Positions 12,203-24,915 of a stretch of DNA of 64,000 bases are shown piece after piece. The stretch is from Hypomesus transpacificus (taxonomy: Eukaryota > Chordata > Actinopteri > Osmeriformes > Osmeridae), in NCBI RefSeq assembly GCF_021917145.1, contig NW_025813856.1:1-64000 (forward strand). The letters are read 5' to 3'. The notes below the pieces were generated by a model. The model made no database searches. It saw nothing but the letters and a program-made list of their open reading frames with translations, and had not been told where the DNA came from. Every line of letters begins with the position of its first letter. Within the stretch, counting starts at the first letter, position 1. Both the position numbers and the translations under genes were made by a program.

Positions 12203-15200
12203 TCACTCCAGACTCTGGGCCACTGGAGGTCAGAGGTCATGGACAAACACAATGTTACCAGGGAGACCGTTATTATGACCATATCAGGAGTCATTATGGC
12301 TGTGGTTTATACTCACAGGTGATTGGTCCGATGGTGACGGGCTTGAGGGGTACGAGTTCGTCGACAGAGCGGACAGACCTTCCTGAACACATCTGTGGAG
12401 AGACACCAGGGAGTCAGAGAGACCAGGGAGTCAGACAGACCAGAAAGACCAGAGAGTGAGAGACCAGAGGGAATGAGAGAATGAGAAAGTCCAGAGAATT
12501 AGAGAGACCAGGGAGTCAGAGAGTCCAGGGAGTCAGAGAGACCAGAGTCAGAGAGACCAGAGTCAGAGAGACCAGAGAGTCAGAGAGACCAGAGTCAGAG
12601 AGACCAGAGAGTCAGAGAGTCAGAGAGACCAGAGAGTCAGAGAGACCAGGGAGTCAGAGAGACCAGAGAGTCAGAGAGTCAGAGAGACCAGAGAGTCAGA
12701 GAGACCAGGGAGTCAGAGAGACCAGAGTCAGAGAGACCAGAGTCAGAGAGACCAGAGAGTCAGAGAGACCAGAGAGTCAGAGAGTCCAGGGAGTCAGAGA
12801 GACCAGAGTCAGAGAGACCAGAGAGTCAAAGAGTCAGAGAGACCAGAGAGTCAGAGAGACCAGGGAGTCAGAGAGACCAGAGAGTCAGAGAGACCAGAGT
12901 CAGAGAGACCAGAGAGTCAAAGAGTCAGAGAGACCAGAGAGTCAGAGAGACCAGGGAGTCAGAGAGACCAGAGAGTCAGAGAGACCAGAGTCAGAGAGAC
13001 CAGAGAGTCAGAGAGACCAGGTAGTCAGAGAGACCAGAGAGTCAGAGAGACCAGAGTCAGAGAGGCCCTAGAGTCAGAGAGACCAGGAAGGAGGGTGGGA
13101 GGACTCACAGGAGAGCAGGAGGAGTTCCTCTGGTCACACAGGTTGAGGCTGCAGTGCAGGTAGACGTCCCTGTAGTCCCCCTGGAACAGGAACAGCAGCA
13201 CAGAGAAACGAGCCTGGAGGGACAAGCCACTCTCCTCCACGGTCACCTGGCGACGGTTGACGGGACACCTGGAGGTATGATGATTTTTAGACACAAACAC
13301 ACACACTCACTAATGCAAACATATTTTAATATCCAGCCTCACATACTTGTGCTGGATGAGGAGGTATTTCAGGAGGTCATCAGGATCAGGGGAGTGGGTG
13401 GCGTAGCAGTCCTCCAGAACGACCACAAAGGCCTCAGCGTCCGTCTCTTCAACAGACACGCCCACATGCAGGATGGAGCCCAGGGGCAGAGTGACCGGGC
13501 CTGCAGAGTAAGGAGCTGTGCAGTTGGCATCACGGAACAGAGACATGGAGGCCCTGGCCTGGGAACCCTCATTTTTCACCGCACCTTCAAGACTGACAAG
13601 ATATGGAACAAGTAAACAACAAAGTCAGAACAAACAAGTTTAAATTAAAGTGTGTCAATGTTTGAGTTTGTGAGGGTCCACCTACTCCAGGTATGGTCTG
13701 ATAGCCACATCCAGGCTGGCCTCTGTCTCCAGAGGATAGGAGCAGGAGAAAGGGATCTTCACGGGTCGAACCATGGTCACATTTCTGGTAGGGTAGACAT
13801 ACAGACTGTTGGAGTAGATGGCGTGGCTGCCGTTGGTCTGGAGAGAGAAGGAAGAGGACAAAATGAGTTTCGCAGACTGTGCAGGGTTGATCAATCAGGC
13901 ACAAACAGGCAGACTGTTAGAGTAACCGTGTCCTGACCGTCAGAGTGGTTCCACAGCTGCCCTCCCAGCGCTCCATCTGGAACCACACTGTCCCATTACT
14001 CTCCTGGTGGGCGGAGCAGCGGGGGTTGGCCAGGTGAACAGAGGAGGAGTCCAGATGTTTGGCCGCTAGCTGAGAATTGAGGAGACCCACATCCAGGTAG
14101 CTCCTCCCACACACCAGCTCTGGGGTGACTGAGGGAACGAGAGAGAGATCAATTAAGAGTGAGGTGATAGTAGATGGAGAATAAAATAATTGATAAAATA
14201 AAGAGGAATAAGTAGAAAGAAACGAATTATTTCCCCTCTGGCCGACATTTTGAATTAAGTTCAATTAAATCTTCTACTTCCATGTCACATTTGATGTGTT
14301 GTTTGGACAGTTGTCCTTGTACCTAGTTTAATTTACATTATAAACACTTGGCTTTCACACTCACTTGTCGTTCCACAACTCCAAGTGACGCCATCGTGAC
14401 TCACACAGTCTTCATACTCTTCACAGGTTGCACAAACTTTAGAGTTGGTATCTGGAAGAAAGTTAAGAAAACAAATGAGTTACTTTAGTTTGAAGGTCAA
14501 CTTAGTTACATTTAACACATTTTCATCGATGCAACTTTACAAAGCACTGAGTAAACGCAGTCCTTGATTAAAACTTTCTGATAATGCTTAAACGACCCTT
14601 ATAAGATAAAAATCCTAGAAACTGGGCTTTCAGGACTAATCAAACAAGAAGCTCACAATGGTCACTTACCTGCACAATAAGCTGAGTAACAGTAATTCAA
14701 TGGGGTAAACTTGTAGACGTAGTAGTTGCCAGGACAGGACTTGACGTGGATATTGTTTCTGAAGAAGCAGCAGTCATCCCCCCTCCCATAATAGTAGTAC
14801 CACCACCCCCAGTTGTAGCCATTCCAGTGTCCACAGACATCCCCTTCCACCACCCCGTCTCCCAGCAGGGGGTGAGGGGAACTGAGCCACATAGGAATCT
14901 GGGTCCCACACCTGTTTATATCCACACACGTCTCTGGCATCTGAACACTGGTGCCCTGCAGGAACATACGATACCATCCCTGCCAACCTCCCCAAGCATC
15001 ACAGTTATAGGAAAGGACATTGACATCTGTTGAACGCCAGGCATCGTCCAGAACTGAGTACTGCTCACAGGGGTCAGCACAGCGAAGAGAACCGTTGACA
15101 CTGATACAGTCCTGGCCTGCTGGGCAAGGTGTGGCCCCACACCAAAACCTCACAGAGCTGGAGGGTGTCATGGGAACAGCGGGAGTTGTCGTGGGAACAG

Positions 15201-16803
15201 CAGGAGTTGTTGTGGGAATAGCTGTGGTTTTGAAGTTGGGAAGAGTTGAAAACAACACAATTGGGATGAAGCTGGGTGTGTCATCTACATTAACTGAATA
15301 AATACTGAATACTTGTATCCATGACATTTAACTGTTAATAATGAATTAATGTACAAATGAAGGTACAGACTCATGAATGAAATTAAAGAGTTTCTGAATA
15401 ATTGAATGCAGGATATAAACTAATTAATCTCAGATGCTTTGTGATGTGAATGATACTAGATGAGAACCCCCCAAAGTTGTTTCTCCTGTTACTATGACTA
15501 CAGTGGTGGATTCAACAGGTCATACCAGTTATTGCAGTAACAGCAGTTACTTATAGTGACTTATCAAACAAGAAGCTCACAATGGCTACATACCTGCACA
15601 ATAAGCCGAGTAACAGTAATACGATGGGGCAAACTTATAGACGTAGTAGTGGTCAGGACAGGCTTTGACGTGGATATTGTGTCTGTAGTAGCAGCAGTCG
15701 TCCACCCGCCCTGCCTGCCCGCCCCAGTAGTTGTAGTATTTGTGGTGTCCACAGACACCACGTTCCACCGCCCCATCTCCCAGCAGGGGGTGAGAGGATT
15801 TGAGCCACAGAGGAACCTGGGTTCCACACCTGTTTACGTCCACACACGTCTCTGGCATCTGGGTGCTGTTCCCATCCAGGAACATACGATACCATCCCTG
15901 CCAGCCTCTCCAAGCATCACAGTTATCAGAACGGCCGTAGCCCGTTGAGCGCCAGGCATCGTCCAGAACTGAGTACTGCTCACAGGGGTCAGCACAGCGA
16001 AGAGAACCGTTGACATTGATACAGTCCTGGCCTGCTGGACAAGGTGTGCCCGCACACCAAAATTGTGCATAGATTGTTGTGTTAGCCTCTGTACTTGTCG
16101 TGGGAGCCTCTGTGGTTGTCGTGGGAGCAGCTGTGGTGGTCGTGGGAGTAGCTGTTGTTGTCGTGGAATCAAGTACAAAAGTGCAAAAGATGAATAAATT
16201 TACAAACTAATGAAGGTACAGATTATTATTATTATGTGAACCACATTTTATTAACTTATTAAATGAACAGATCCATAACTTATTAACTTTAAATTAAACA
16301 AATGCTTTGATAGTCAAAAAGGTATATTGGGAAAAAAAATATATAGTGCAGGAAACATCAAAGGATCTTCCATGAACGTCATGAACATGATAACAGCAGT
16401 GGACCAGAAGTAGTGCAGTATTGGAGCATGTCAAGTCTACTTCCTGAAGGGGGGGGGGGGGGGAGTGCGTGGAAGACAACTCTGAAAATACGGGACAAAC
16501 CCTGTTCCATGTTGATTCAAAGTTCCATGCTGTTTGAAGTTACATCAGCAGGTTCCCGCAGAAATGCGCAATGGTTTTGGCCAGCTACCTGACACTAACA
16601 TTTCGTTTAGCCACTTAAATAAATGTTGATGACAAAATCCCTCAACAAAATGATGACTTTTAAAAAATAATTTGAAGGTGCAGAAAATGTGGGTGTTTAG
16701 TGACACTTTAACAGTTAAATGTCGTACAGGTTCACATCCTACCTGATTGTAGGCACAGGAACAACAGCAGGCTCCTTGACATCATCATTACAGGACGCAT
16801 CAT
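12203..16803 (-). CDS. Gene A: secreted D8C-D8C-ZP protein, uromodulin/GP2-like
   Basis: Ten coding exons, minus strand: 16743..16803, 15594..16151, 14670..15221, 14365..14451, 13938..14128, 13686..13837, 13347..13592, 13109..13268, 12317..12392, 12203..12222; 2103 nt, 700 residues, all phases agreeing. Exon 1 is a signal peptide (MMRPVMMMSRSLLLFLCLQS). Exons 2 and 3 each encode a Thr/Pro stem and a D8C domain as in uromodulin, GP2 and OIT3 (DPCEQYSVLDDAWRST, GWYRMFL, MPETCVD, RCGT, CPGNYYVYKF); residues about 21-206 and 207-390. Exon 4 is a small Cys-rich module ending TWSCGTT. Exons 5-6 encode ZP-N (CGRSYLDVGLL, TNGSHAIYSN, FSCSYPLETEASLDV); exons 7-9 encode ZP-C with [21 protein letters not shown], an RSVR cleavage-like site and the hydrophobic patch LKPVTIGPIT. 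The last exon adds only LAQSLE, so no GPI or transmembrane anchor is seen. The exon 5 donor GTCAGG is weak. Likely a secreted mucosal or renal filament former (inference). Confidence 0.9.
12410..13095. repeat. Minisatellite in gene A intron 8
   Basis: Imperfect units of CAGAGAGACCAGAGAGT with a shorter GAGTCAGAGAGACC variant fill the intron between ZP-C exons. Related short arrays lie in the same intron of gene C (about 42990-43160) and gene D (about 55675-55910). Confidence 0.9.
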
Positions 16804-17409
16804 GCAGGTCAGACAAAATACCTTGAAGGAATTGAGAACATTCAGTCGTTTACATCACAGGCTATACAGGGAGTGTTTGCAACGGCAAAATATTCCCCCC
16901 ACCCACATTTTATTAAGAAAATCATATTTAACGGCAACATCCTCAGTTATAAAAACAAACTGTCCCACTCACATTTGAAAACAAACAAAAGTAGGCCTTT
17001 CGATTAACCCATTCTGAACAATGAGCCATCGTAACAAGGAAAGTCAACTACTAGTCAACTAAAACTATAGGCTACTGAATGTCGATTTTGATTACGTTTC
17101 AATGACCGAAATATGAGCGATAGGAGATGCACGTTCAAACGTGGGGCAAATGTAGCAATTTATTTTTTCATCAAAGCATCCAGAAGAAAATGTTGCTTCT
17201 ATTGCAATATATCTGGTACCTTAACAAACGTTTGAAAAGTGACAAAGAAAAAATTGGTTTGGAAAAAGGGCTAAAATGCAGTGCATTTTCCCTCTAAATG
17301 ACAAACATTTTTGTGAGTGACGCCAGCATTGGTGACGAATCAGTTCAATAGGCAGACACCCTTTTAAGGAATTCAACGTGCAGCATGACATGTATAGCAT
17401 AAGCTATCA

Positions 17410-17490
17410 AGCATTCATTACATTACATGTCATTAATTCAGCAGACGCTTTTATCCAAAACGACCTACAAATGCCATGACAATGCACATT
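17410..17490. repeat. Fragment of a fish SINE/LINE 3' tail
   Basis: Contains ATTCAGCAGACGCTTTTATC followed by CAAAACGACCTACAAATG, the widespread teleost retroposon tail, with no head region next to it. It lies in the inferred 5' UTR intron of gene A. Confidence 0.65.
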
Positions 17491-17779
17491 TTAATATCCC
17501 TCTTGTTTCAGTATAAATGAACATGTGATATGTGGCACATACTGAACAGCGTCAGCAACTAACTGCCTGTCTGCCCACAGGCACCTTCCAGCTGCACCGA
17601 TCTGACCGCATGCTTTACATGAAATTAAGAGTAAAACTTTGTATGATTTCCATAGGTTACTTTCGTACATTAAATTTGGCATAAAGGTTTAGGGTTCGGG
17701 GAAGTAAAAAAAAAAAACAGTGATGAAAGTAATACAAAAGCACAGATTGTTGTCTTCCCCAGCTTTCCAGTATATTAAA

Positions 17780-18205
17780 TCCCAAGAGCACACGCATGTG
17801 ATGTATCATATAGCACATGCATGTGATGCATCATATAGAGTACACGCATGTGATGTAACATATAGCACATGCATGTGATGTATCATAAAGCACACACATG
17901 TGATGTATCATAAAGCACACGCATGTGATGTATCATAAAGCACACGCATGTGATGCATCATATAGAGTACACGCATGTGATGTATCATAAAGCACACGCA
18001 TGTGATGTATCATAAAGCACACGCATGTGATGTATAATAAAGCACACGTATGTGATGCATCATATAGAGTACACGCATGTGATGTATCATATAGCACACG
18101 CATGTGATGTATCATATAGCACATGCATGTGATGCATCATATAGAGCACACGCATGTGATGCATCATATAGAGTACACGCATGTGATACATCATATAGCA
18201 TTCTC
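17780..18205. repeat. 24-28 bp minisatellite upstream of gene A coding exons
   Basis: About 17 imperfect copies of AGCACACGCATGTGATGTAT plus CATA, with AGAGTACACGC variants. Some units contain the 12-bp palindrome CACATGCATGTG. The stretch 16804-17780 otherwise shows no gene. Confidence 0.88.
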
Positions 18206-18362
18206 AATGTACTGCAGTTACTGTATCCATCCAGTGCCTCATGCTTGTTTAAACTTTTTTTTACCTTTATATTTTTTATTTGAAAATAGTCACATCAGTA
18301 ACATGCTCAGAAATACAGTAATTAAATAACAATGAAGTGTCGGAGTCCACAGTAGTACTTAC

Positions 18363-18440
18363 ATGCACTAGAGAGCGTAGATCTGATTCCTCTGCTCTCT
18401 CCTCTGTCAGACAGATGACAGTCAACGTCTTTTATGTGGT
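18363..18440 (-). promoter_or_regulatory. Gene A core promoter and 5' untranslated exon
   Basis: On the minus strand CCACATAAAAG (TATA-like ATAAAAG at 18429-18435) is followed by about 40-60 bp ending in CTAGTGCAT and a strong donor GTAAGTACT at 18362 and below. A plausible acceptor lies about 27 bp before the gene A start codon. Similar TATA plus 5' exon designs are seen for genes D and E. The start site is inferred. Confidence 0.6.
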
Positions 18441-20084
18441 TCTATACTGGTGTGATGTCACATGGGTGGGATGTCACTAGGGTGTGATGTCACTAGGGTG
18501 TACTGTTGTCTGATCAGGGAGGAACACCCACCTGCTACAGGTATGTTAGGTCCAAGAGTTTGTACCTTAACTCTAGAACGTAGCAATCTTACCATCTTAA
18601 AAACAAAAGATCAACACCAGCCTAGCAGGGCTCTGAGCCAAGCACAAGTTCCCCATCCTGTGTCTCACTTCCAGGAAAGAGCAAGTTATCTGATTTGCCG
18701 ACACGCCCTCCCTTAGTTCCAACAGCTAAGGAGAGGTGGAATGTGTCAATACAATGAGATGGAGATCGTTGTGGGTGATTTGCCAACTCTGACCCAAGTT
18801 GAACACTGGATTTTGGTGTTTCAACACCCATTGACACTTACCTGCTGTATGACTATTTAGCCTGTGTTCTGCATCTCTCTTTCACCAACCATCTCTGGAG
18901 GAGGGGATCCCTCACTGAATTGCTCCTCCCAAGGTTTCTTCCATTTTTTCTCCTCTAATTAATTTTTCTGGGAGCTTTTCCTTGTCTTCCTTGAGGGTTT
19001 AGGTTGGTTGAGGGGCAGTTCTATGGGCGTATGTGAAGCCCTCTGTGACATTGCTTGCAAAAAGGGCTCTACAAATACATTTTGATTTGATTGTGCATTG
19101 TCACGCCCAATGTGTGCACAGGGACAAAGCAAAACTCACACATCCGAATAATAACTTGATTCAGTTTCCTGCTATAATTCAAATGTGTTGTTTTTGTAAA
19201 TGACCATGAAACATAGTAGACCCCTCAGTCTGCGCTCTGATTGGACGCTTGCCCTCGGCTCAGTTTACCTGAGTTCACTAGAAGGAAAATAATGCAACAA
19301 CACTCACCTAACAAGTTCCTGTGCACATCACACAACTCTTGCATTGTTATTGTATGACTGTCTATCATTTCCAGTCACTGTCCAGTTATCTGATCTGCTA
19401 ATTGGTTCCCAACAGTATCGTGACCACCAGGGGGCTTGGGGCGGCCCCTCCAGATTTCTGATTGCTGACAATAAAAACAATCGTTGATATATATGTATAT
19501 AAATATATATACACACAGGCATTCTTTGGGGAGGCCCCTTCATTTTCAGATGACACTGCCCAAAAATAAAATGCTATGTTCTTCCCTGGTTCACAGCAAA
19601 CGGTGTGATTTAGTTTAAAACCTGTCTGGGATGCCTTTATTGGGGGATGAACTCATCTTCATTCATTGAAACGTGTCCCCACAGTGTGATCTTGAGTGGT
19701 GTAGAACAGAGAGAAGTGGAGGACAGGAAGGGGTTACGTGTGGGTCAGGGAGAACAGGTGAACACATACACCCCCCCAGTTGAATCTTTTCATGGCTTCC
19801 AGGAATAATCAGATTGTTCATCTGACAGGTTAACAATAGAACAATGCAGCGACACTAGCCACGGTGGTTTCTGTGCCAAATGAACAATGCATAACTTTCA
19901 AATTCTCAATGCATGAGTATCTATTATTTACTGGAACAAGCACGTGACTTCTGCTGTGCCCTGCCAGTCACGCTATGGACACCAGAAGCTTTTCACCAGT
20001 TCACTAGAGGGCACAAAGGGTACATGCAGTCTGTTCTATAGAAGACATGGAACTAATGCAGATCATGCTAATGCATTACTTGTC

Positions 20085-20165
20085 AGGCTCTCTCCTCAGT
20101 CAGACAGATGACAGTCAACGTCTTTTATGTGGTTCTATACTGGTGTGATGTCACGTGGGTGTACC
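20085..20165 (-). promoter_or_regulatory. Relic copy of the gene A promoter
   Basis: Near-copy of the gene A promoter: minus-strand CCACATAAAAGACGTTGACT (TATA at 20122-20128) followed by the same CTGTCATCTGTCTGAC stretch. No gene follows it, so it is probably a leftover of duplication. Confidence 0.55.
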
Positions 20166-20309
20166 GTTGTCTGATCAGGGAGGAACACCCATCTGCTACA
20201 GGTATGTTTGGTACGAGAGTTTCTACCTAAAACCATTTACACAAAAAAGTTACAATATTAAAAATGGTAGTTATGTGTAGTTCCCTTTCTCTGTACAGTA
20301 TGATTACTT

Positions 20310-20490
20310 TTAGTCATTTAGCAGACGCTCTGAGCGACTGACAGTAAGTACAGGGACAATCCTCCCCAAGGCAAGAAGGGTGAAGCGCCATGTGCAAGGA
20401 CACAACGTCATTTTTCTCGGCCGGGAATCGAACCAGCAACCTTCTGATTAATAGCCCAATTCCCTAACCACTCAGCCATCTGAACCCCTT
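20310..20490 (-). mobile_element. tRNA-derived SINE
   Basis: The minus strand starts GGGGTTCAGATGGCTGAGTG (A-box-like) and has GGTTCGATTCCC (B box). It ends in the fish retroposon tail with AGCGTCTGCTAAATGACT. The head resembles a Leu/Ser tRNA. A related plus-strand copy is at 59778-59970. Confidence 0.88.
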
Positions 20491-21294
20491 TCCATGCAGG
20501 GTCACACTCACACATTCTAGAATCTGTACCCGGGGGTTCTGGAGATTGCCAGGGTTACCGGACAGCAGGGACATGTCAAAAGTCAAGCTTGAAAATATCC
20601 AGAAATAAAAAGTAAAAAATGATTTAATTACCTTGGTGACAAATTTGGTTGGGTTTCTAAGAATTTGAAATTACATAGAGATTGGTGAATTTATTTAAGG
20701 GTGAGCTAAATCATTTCCTTTAGCTTTCCTGTGTGCTTGAAGTCATTAAGGCCATCCTCCGATGCTGTGCCACTAAACAGCACGCCAACCGCAAGACTTT
20801 CAAACATGTGAGTGTCTCACTTACTGGAACTGCTGATGTGTTTACTAGTATTAACTAGACATAGCACATTGATTGATTAATAACATCCATGATAGTGATC
20901 CATGATAGTGAACATCCATAATGGCATTGCAGTCACTAGAGGACAACAGCCAATTAGAATTAATACAACATGTATGTCCATTCCCAGTTCAACAAAGTAG
21001 GCAGCAGTGAGTGAACCTCAGGATGAGAAATGAAAGCCACACTCTAACGCCAGCAGAACACATGATCAACACCAGCCTAGCAGGGCTCTGAGCCAAGCAC
21101 ACACCTGTAAAATCCCCATCATGTAAGACTGTCTCATTTACTGTCATTTCCTGGAACGATCAAGTTATCTGATTTGCCGATACACCCTCCCTCAGTTGTA
21201 ACAGCTAAGGAGAAGTGTAATGTATTAATACAATGAGATGGAGATCATAGTGATAGAGATCAGTATGCGTTTTTGTTGTGTTTATTTTTTTTCG

Positions 21295-21836
21295 ATAGAG
21301 AGAGACAGAGAAGCAGGGAGGGGGAGAGAAGCAGGGAGGGGGAGAGAAGCAGGGAGGGGGAGAGAAGCAGGGAAGGGGAGAGAAGCAGGGAGGGGGAGAG
21401 AAGCAGGGAGGGGAGAGAAGCAGGGAGGGGGAGAGAAGCAGGGAAGGGGAGAGAAGCAGGGAAGGGGAGAGAAGCAGGGAAGGGGAGAGAAGCAGGGAAG
21501 GGGAGAGAAGCAGGGAGGGGGAGAGAAGCAGGGAGGGGGAGAGAAGCAGGGAAGGGGAGAGAAGCAGGGAGGGGGAGAGAAGCAGGGAAGGGGAGAGAAG
21601 CAGGGAAGGGGAGAGAAGCAGGGAGGGGGAGAGAAGCAGGGAGGGGGAGAGAAGCAGGGAAGGGGAGAGAAGCAGGGAGGGGAGAGAAGCAGGGAAGGGG
21701 AGAGAAGCAGGGAGGGGGAGAGAAGCAGGGAAGGGGAGAGAAGCAGGGAAGGGGAGAGAAGCAGGGAAGGGGAGAGAAGCAGGGAAGGGGAGAGAAGCAG
21801 GGAGGGGGAGAGAAGCAGGGAAGGGGAGAGAAGTGA
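21295..21836. repeat. Purine-only minisatellite
   Basis: About 27 copies of GAGAGAAGCAGGGAGGGG or GAGAGAAGCAGGGAAGGG (19-20 bp). One strand is nearly pure purine over 540 bp. Long ORFs in several frames result from the repeat and are not genes. Confidence 0.95.
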
Positions 21837-21885
21837 GGATAGCAGGTTCAAGCCCGGGCCCTTGCGTTAGCTTTGGGCATCCGCC

Positions 21886-22118
21886 TTAATGGTGCTCACT
21901 CTTACCTGCTGGGTCACCTTAATGGTGCTTACTCTTACCTGCTGGGTCACCTTAATGGTGCACACTCTTACCTGGTGGGTCACCTTAATGGTGCACACTC
22001 TTACCTGCTGGGTCACCTTAATGGTGCTCACTCTTACCTGCTGGGTCACCTTAATGGTGCACACTCTTACCTGCTGGGTCACCTTAATGGTGCTCACTCT
22101 TACCTGGTGGGTCACCAG
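21886..22118. repeat. 33-bp tandem repeat
   Basis: Seven copies of a 33-bp unit starting CCTTAATGGTGCACACTCTT and ending ACCTGCTGGGTCA, with C/A and G/C variants. Confidence 0.95.
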
Positions 22119-23026
22119 GACTCCCCAACATAGAGATGATCCCGACAGAAGTTAACAGTCACTCTCTATGAAGGATTTATATTCTATGTTGTGGTGCATG
22201 TTACACTGCTGTGATGCCAATGAGATTGCATGATCACGCCCCTTGTGTGCACAGGGACAAAGCAATACTCACGCATTTGATTAATAACTTGATTCAATTT
22301 ACTGCAATTTTTAAAATGTGTTGTTTTTGTGACCCCGAAACGTTGTAGATCCCTCAGTCTGCGCTCTGATTGGACGACTACCCTCGGCTAAGTTTACCTG
22401 AGTTCACTAGAAAGCAAACATTGCAACAACACTCATCTAGCAAGTTTCTGTGCCAAGTGAACATCACACAACTCTTACATTCCTACTGTATGATTGTGTC
22501 TCACTTCCAGTCACTGTCAAGTTATGTGATCTGCTAATCGGTTCCCAACAGTAGCGTGACCACGAGGGGGCTTGGGGTTGATTGTTCATCTGACAGGTTC
22601 ACAGCAGATTGCCACCAAACAATACAGCGATACTTGCCACGGCGGTTTCTGTGCCAAGTGAACGCTGCATAACTTTCAAATTCTTTCAAATAGAGTGTCT
22701 ATTATTTACTGGAACAAGTAAATGATTTCTGCTGTGCCCTGCCAGTCATGCTATGGACACCAGAAGCTTTTCACCAGTTCAATAGAGGGCACGAAGGGTA
22801 CATGCAGTCTGTTCCATAGAAGACATGGAACTAATGCAGAAAATGCTAATGCAGATAATGCTAATGCAGATAATGCTAATGCGGATCATGCTGCTGCAGC
22901 TAATGCTAATGCTAATAATGCTAGCAGTAATTAGCATTTTACTGTGAGCATGTACAGCCACCCAGTGGAACTTTTTAGATCGGTTCCAAAGTTCCTGTGG
23001 GGGATTTTCTAGAGGGGATGGAAGCA

Positions 23027-23638
23027 CAGGGGCATGACAGACAGTATGACATATATACAACACAGGGGCATGACAGACAGTATGACATATATACAACACA
23101 GGGGCATGACAGACAGTATGACATATATACAACACAGGGGCATGACAGACAGTATGACATATATACAACACAGGGGCATGACAGACAGTATGACATATAT
23201 ACAACACAGGGGCATGACAGACAGTATGACATATATACAACACAGGGGCATGACAGACAGTATGACATATATACAACACAGGGGCATGACAGACAGTATG
23301 ACATATATACAACACAGGGGCATGACAGACAGTATGACATATATACAACACAGGGGCATGACAGACAGTATGACATATATACAACACAGGGGCATGACAG
23401 ACAGTATGACATATATACAACACAGGGGCATGACAGACAGTATGACATATATACAACACAGGGGCATGACAGACAGTATGACATATATACAACACAGGGG
23501 CATGACAGACAGTATGACATATATACAACACAGGGGCATGACAGACAGTATGACATATATACAACACAGGGGCATGACAGACAGTATGACATATATACAA
23601 CACAGGGGCATGACAGACAGTATGACATATATACAATT
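23027..23638. repeat. Near-perfect 36-bp tandem repeat, 17 copies
   Basis: Unit CAGGGGCATGACAGACAGTA plus TGACATATATACAACA, essentially identical in every copy. Because 36 is a multiple of three, it stays open in several frames; those ORFs are not treated as genes. Confidence 0.97.
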
Positions 23639-24709
23639 AAGCAGTATAACATGTCTCCTTTACAGACATTCATTAACGGGTTATTTGACGCAACTGCTTT
23701 TGTAAAGCAGCACATTGAATTAATAGCACCCTTACTGACCCATCACAAGTCAAAATGTGCGCAGGGATCCCTGATGAGGAAAACGGGAGGGAAGATAAAA
23801 ACAAGAAAATAGAGCGCCGTGCTACTTTGTTGCAGGTGGCCAATTAGCATAAATAGAACATGTGTGTCCATTTCCAGTTCAACAAAGTAGACAGCAGTGA
23901 ATCAACCCACAGCTCTGATGAGAAATGAAGGTAAGACTCTAATCCCGTGCCACACCAAACAGTACAACAAAGCTAGTCAAGCAGGTTTCTGTGCCAAGTG
24001 AACGCTGCATAACTTTCATGTCTTTCATTTATTTGAAGTGTCAGGCTCCTTCCTGTTGATGCCACGGCTGCACCTATCGCCTCCTGAGCTCCAGTCCAAC
24101 ATTCCACACACTTGAACGATGAAACAGCACATCAATCAAATCAGACAAGATAATCAATGCTATTGTTTCTCACTACTGTAACCAGCAAGTTATCTGATGC
24201 TTTATCTGACAGCTTCCCGTCAAAACAGCCTGAGAGCCTGCTTGTCATGCTATGTACGCTAGAAGCTTTTCATCAGAGTACTGGAGGCCATGGAGGATTC
24301 ATGCAGTATCTTCCATAGAAAGCGTGGAATGAATCTAACTAATGCTAACGACGATTAGCATTTTCTTCTGTTATACATAAAAAACGTTTGAATCTATGAA
24401 TTGTTTTTGTATCGTGTTCGACCTGGTAGAATGTCTTAGTTTTTCCCATTAGTTGTCTGGCACAACCCCTATCAGTAGAATTCCTACGGAAATCTGGAAT
24501 CACTAAATATTTTCACAAACAATTGTCAACATATTTAAGAACACCATTTAGTTTATGTTCAAATTATTCAGTTACTAAAAGTGTCACCTTATCTTATACT
24601 GTGATAATCTGATGATTGTGTTTAATGTAATGAATGAACCACATGTTTATTGATTGAAGCGTAATAGCATGATTGATCTGGCCAACCTCCCCAACCCACT
24701 CGCTAACAA

Positions 24710-24915
24710 CCTGATACACACACACACACACTAACAACCTGATACACACACTCTCACAACCTGGTACACACACACACACATCCCGCCACTAACAACCTGA
24801 TACACACACACACGCACACATCCCGCCACTAACAACCTGATACACACACACACACATCCCGCCACTAACGACCCGGTACACACACACACTAACAACCGTG
24901 CACACAAACACACCT
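24710..24915. repeat. CA-rich tandem repeat
   Basis: Imperfect units of CACTAACAACCTGATACACA with variable (CA)n and CATCCCGC segments. Confidence 0.88.

Noticed and set aside
21238..21870. Arg/Glu/Gly-rich ORFs
   Set aside because: Purine minisatellite read as codons; no homology or splice signal.
23027..23638. Possible CRISPR array
   Set aside because: Units are head-to-tail with no variable spacers, no cas genes are present, and the DNA is vertebrate.
22779..23812. Six-frame ORFs of 200-285 residues
   Set aside because: A 36-bp repeat with no stop stays open in every frame; no domain, start context or splice signal supports a gene.
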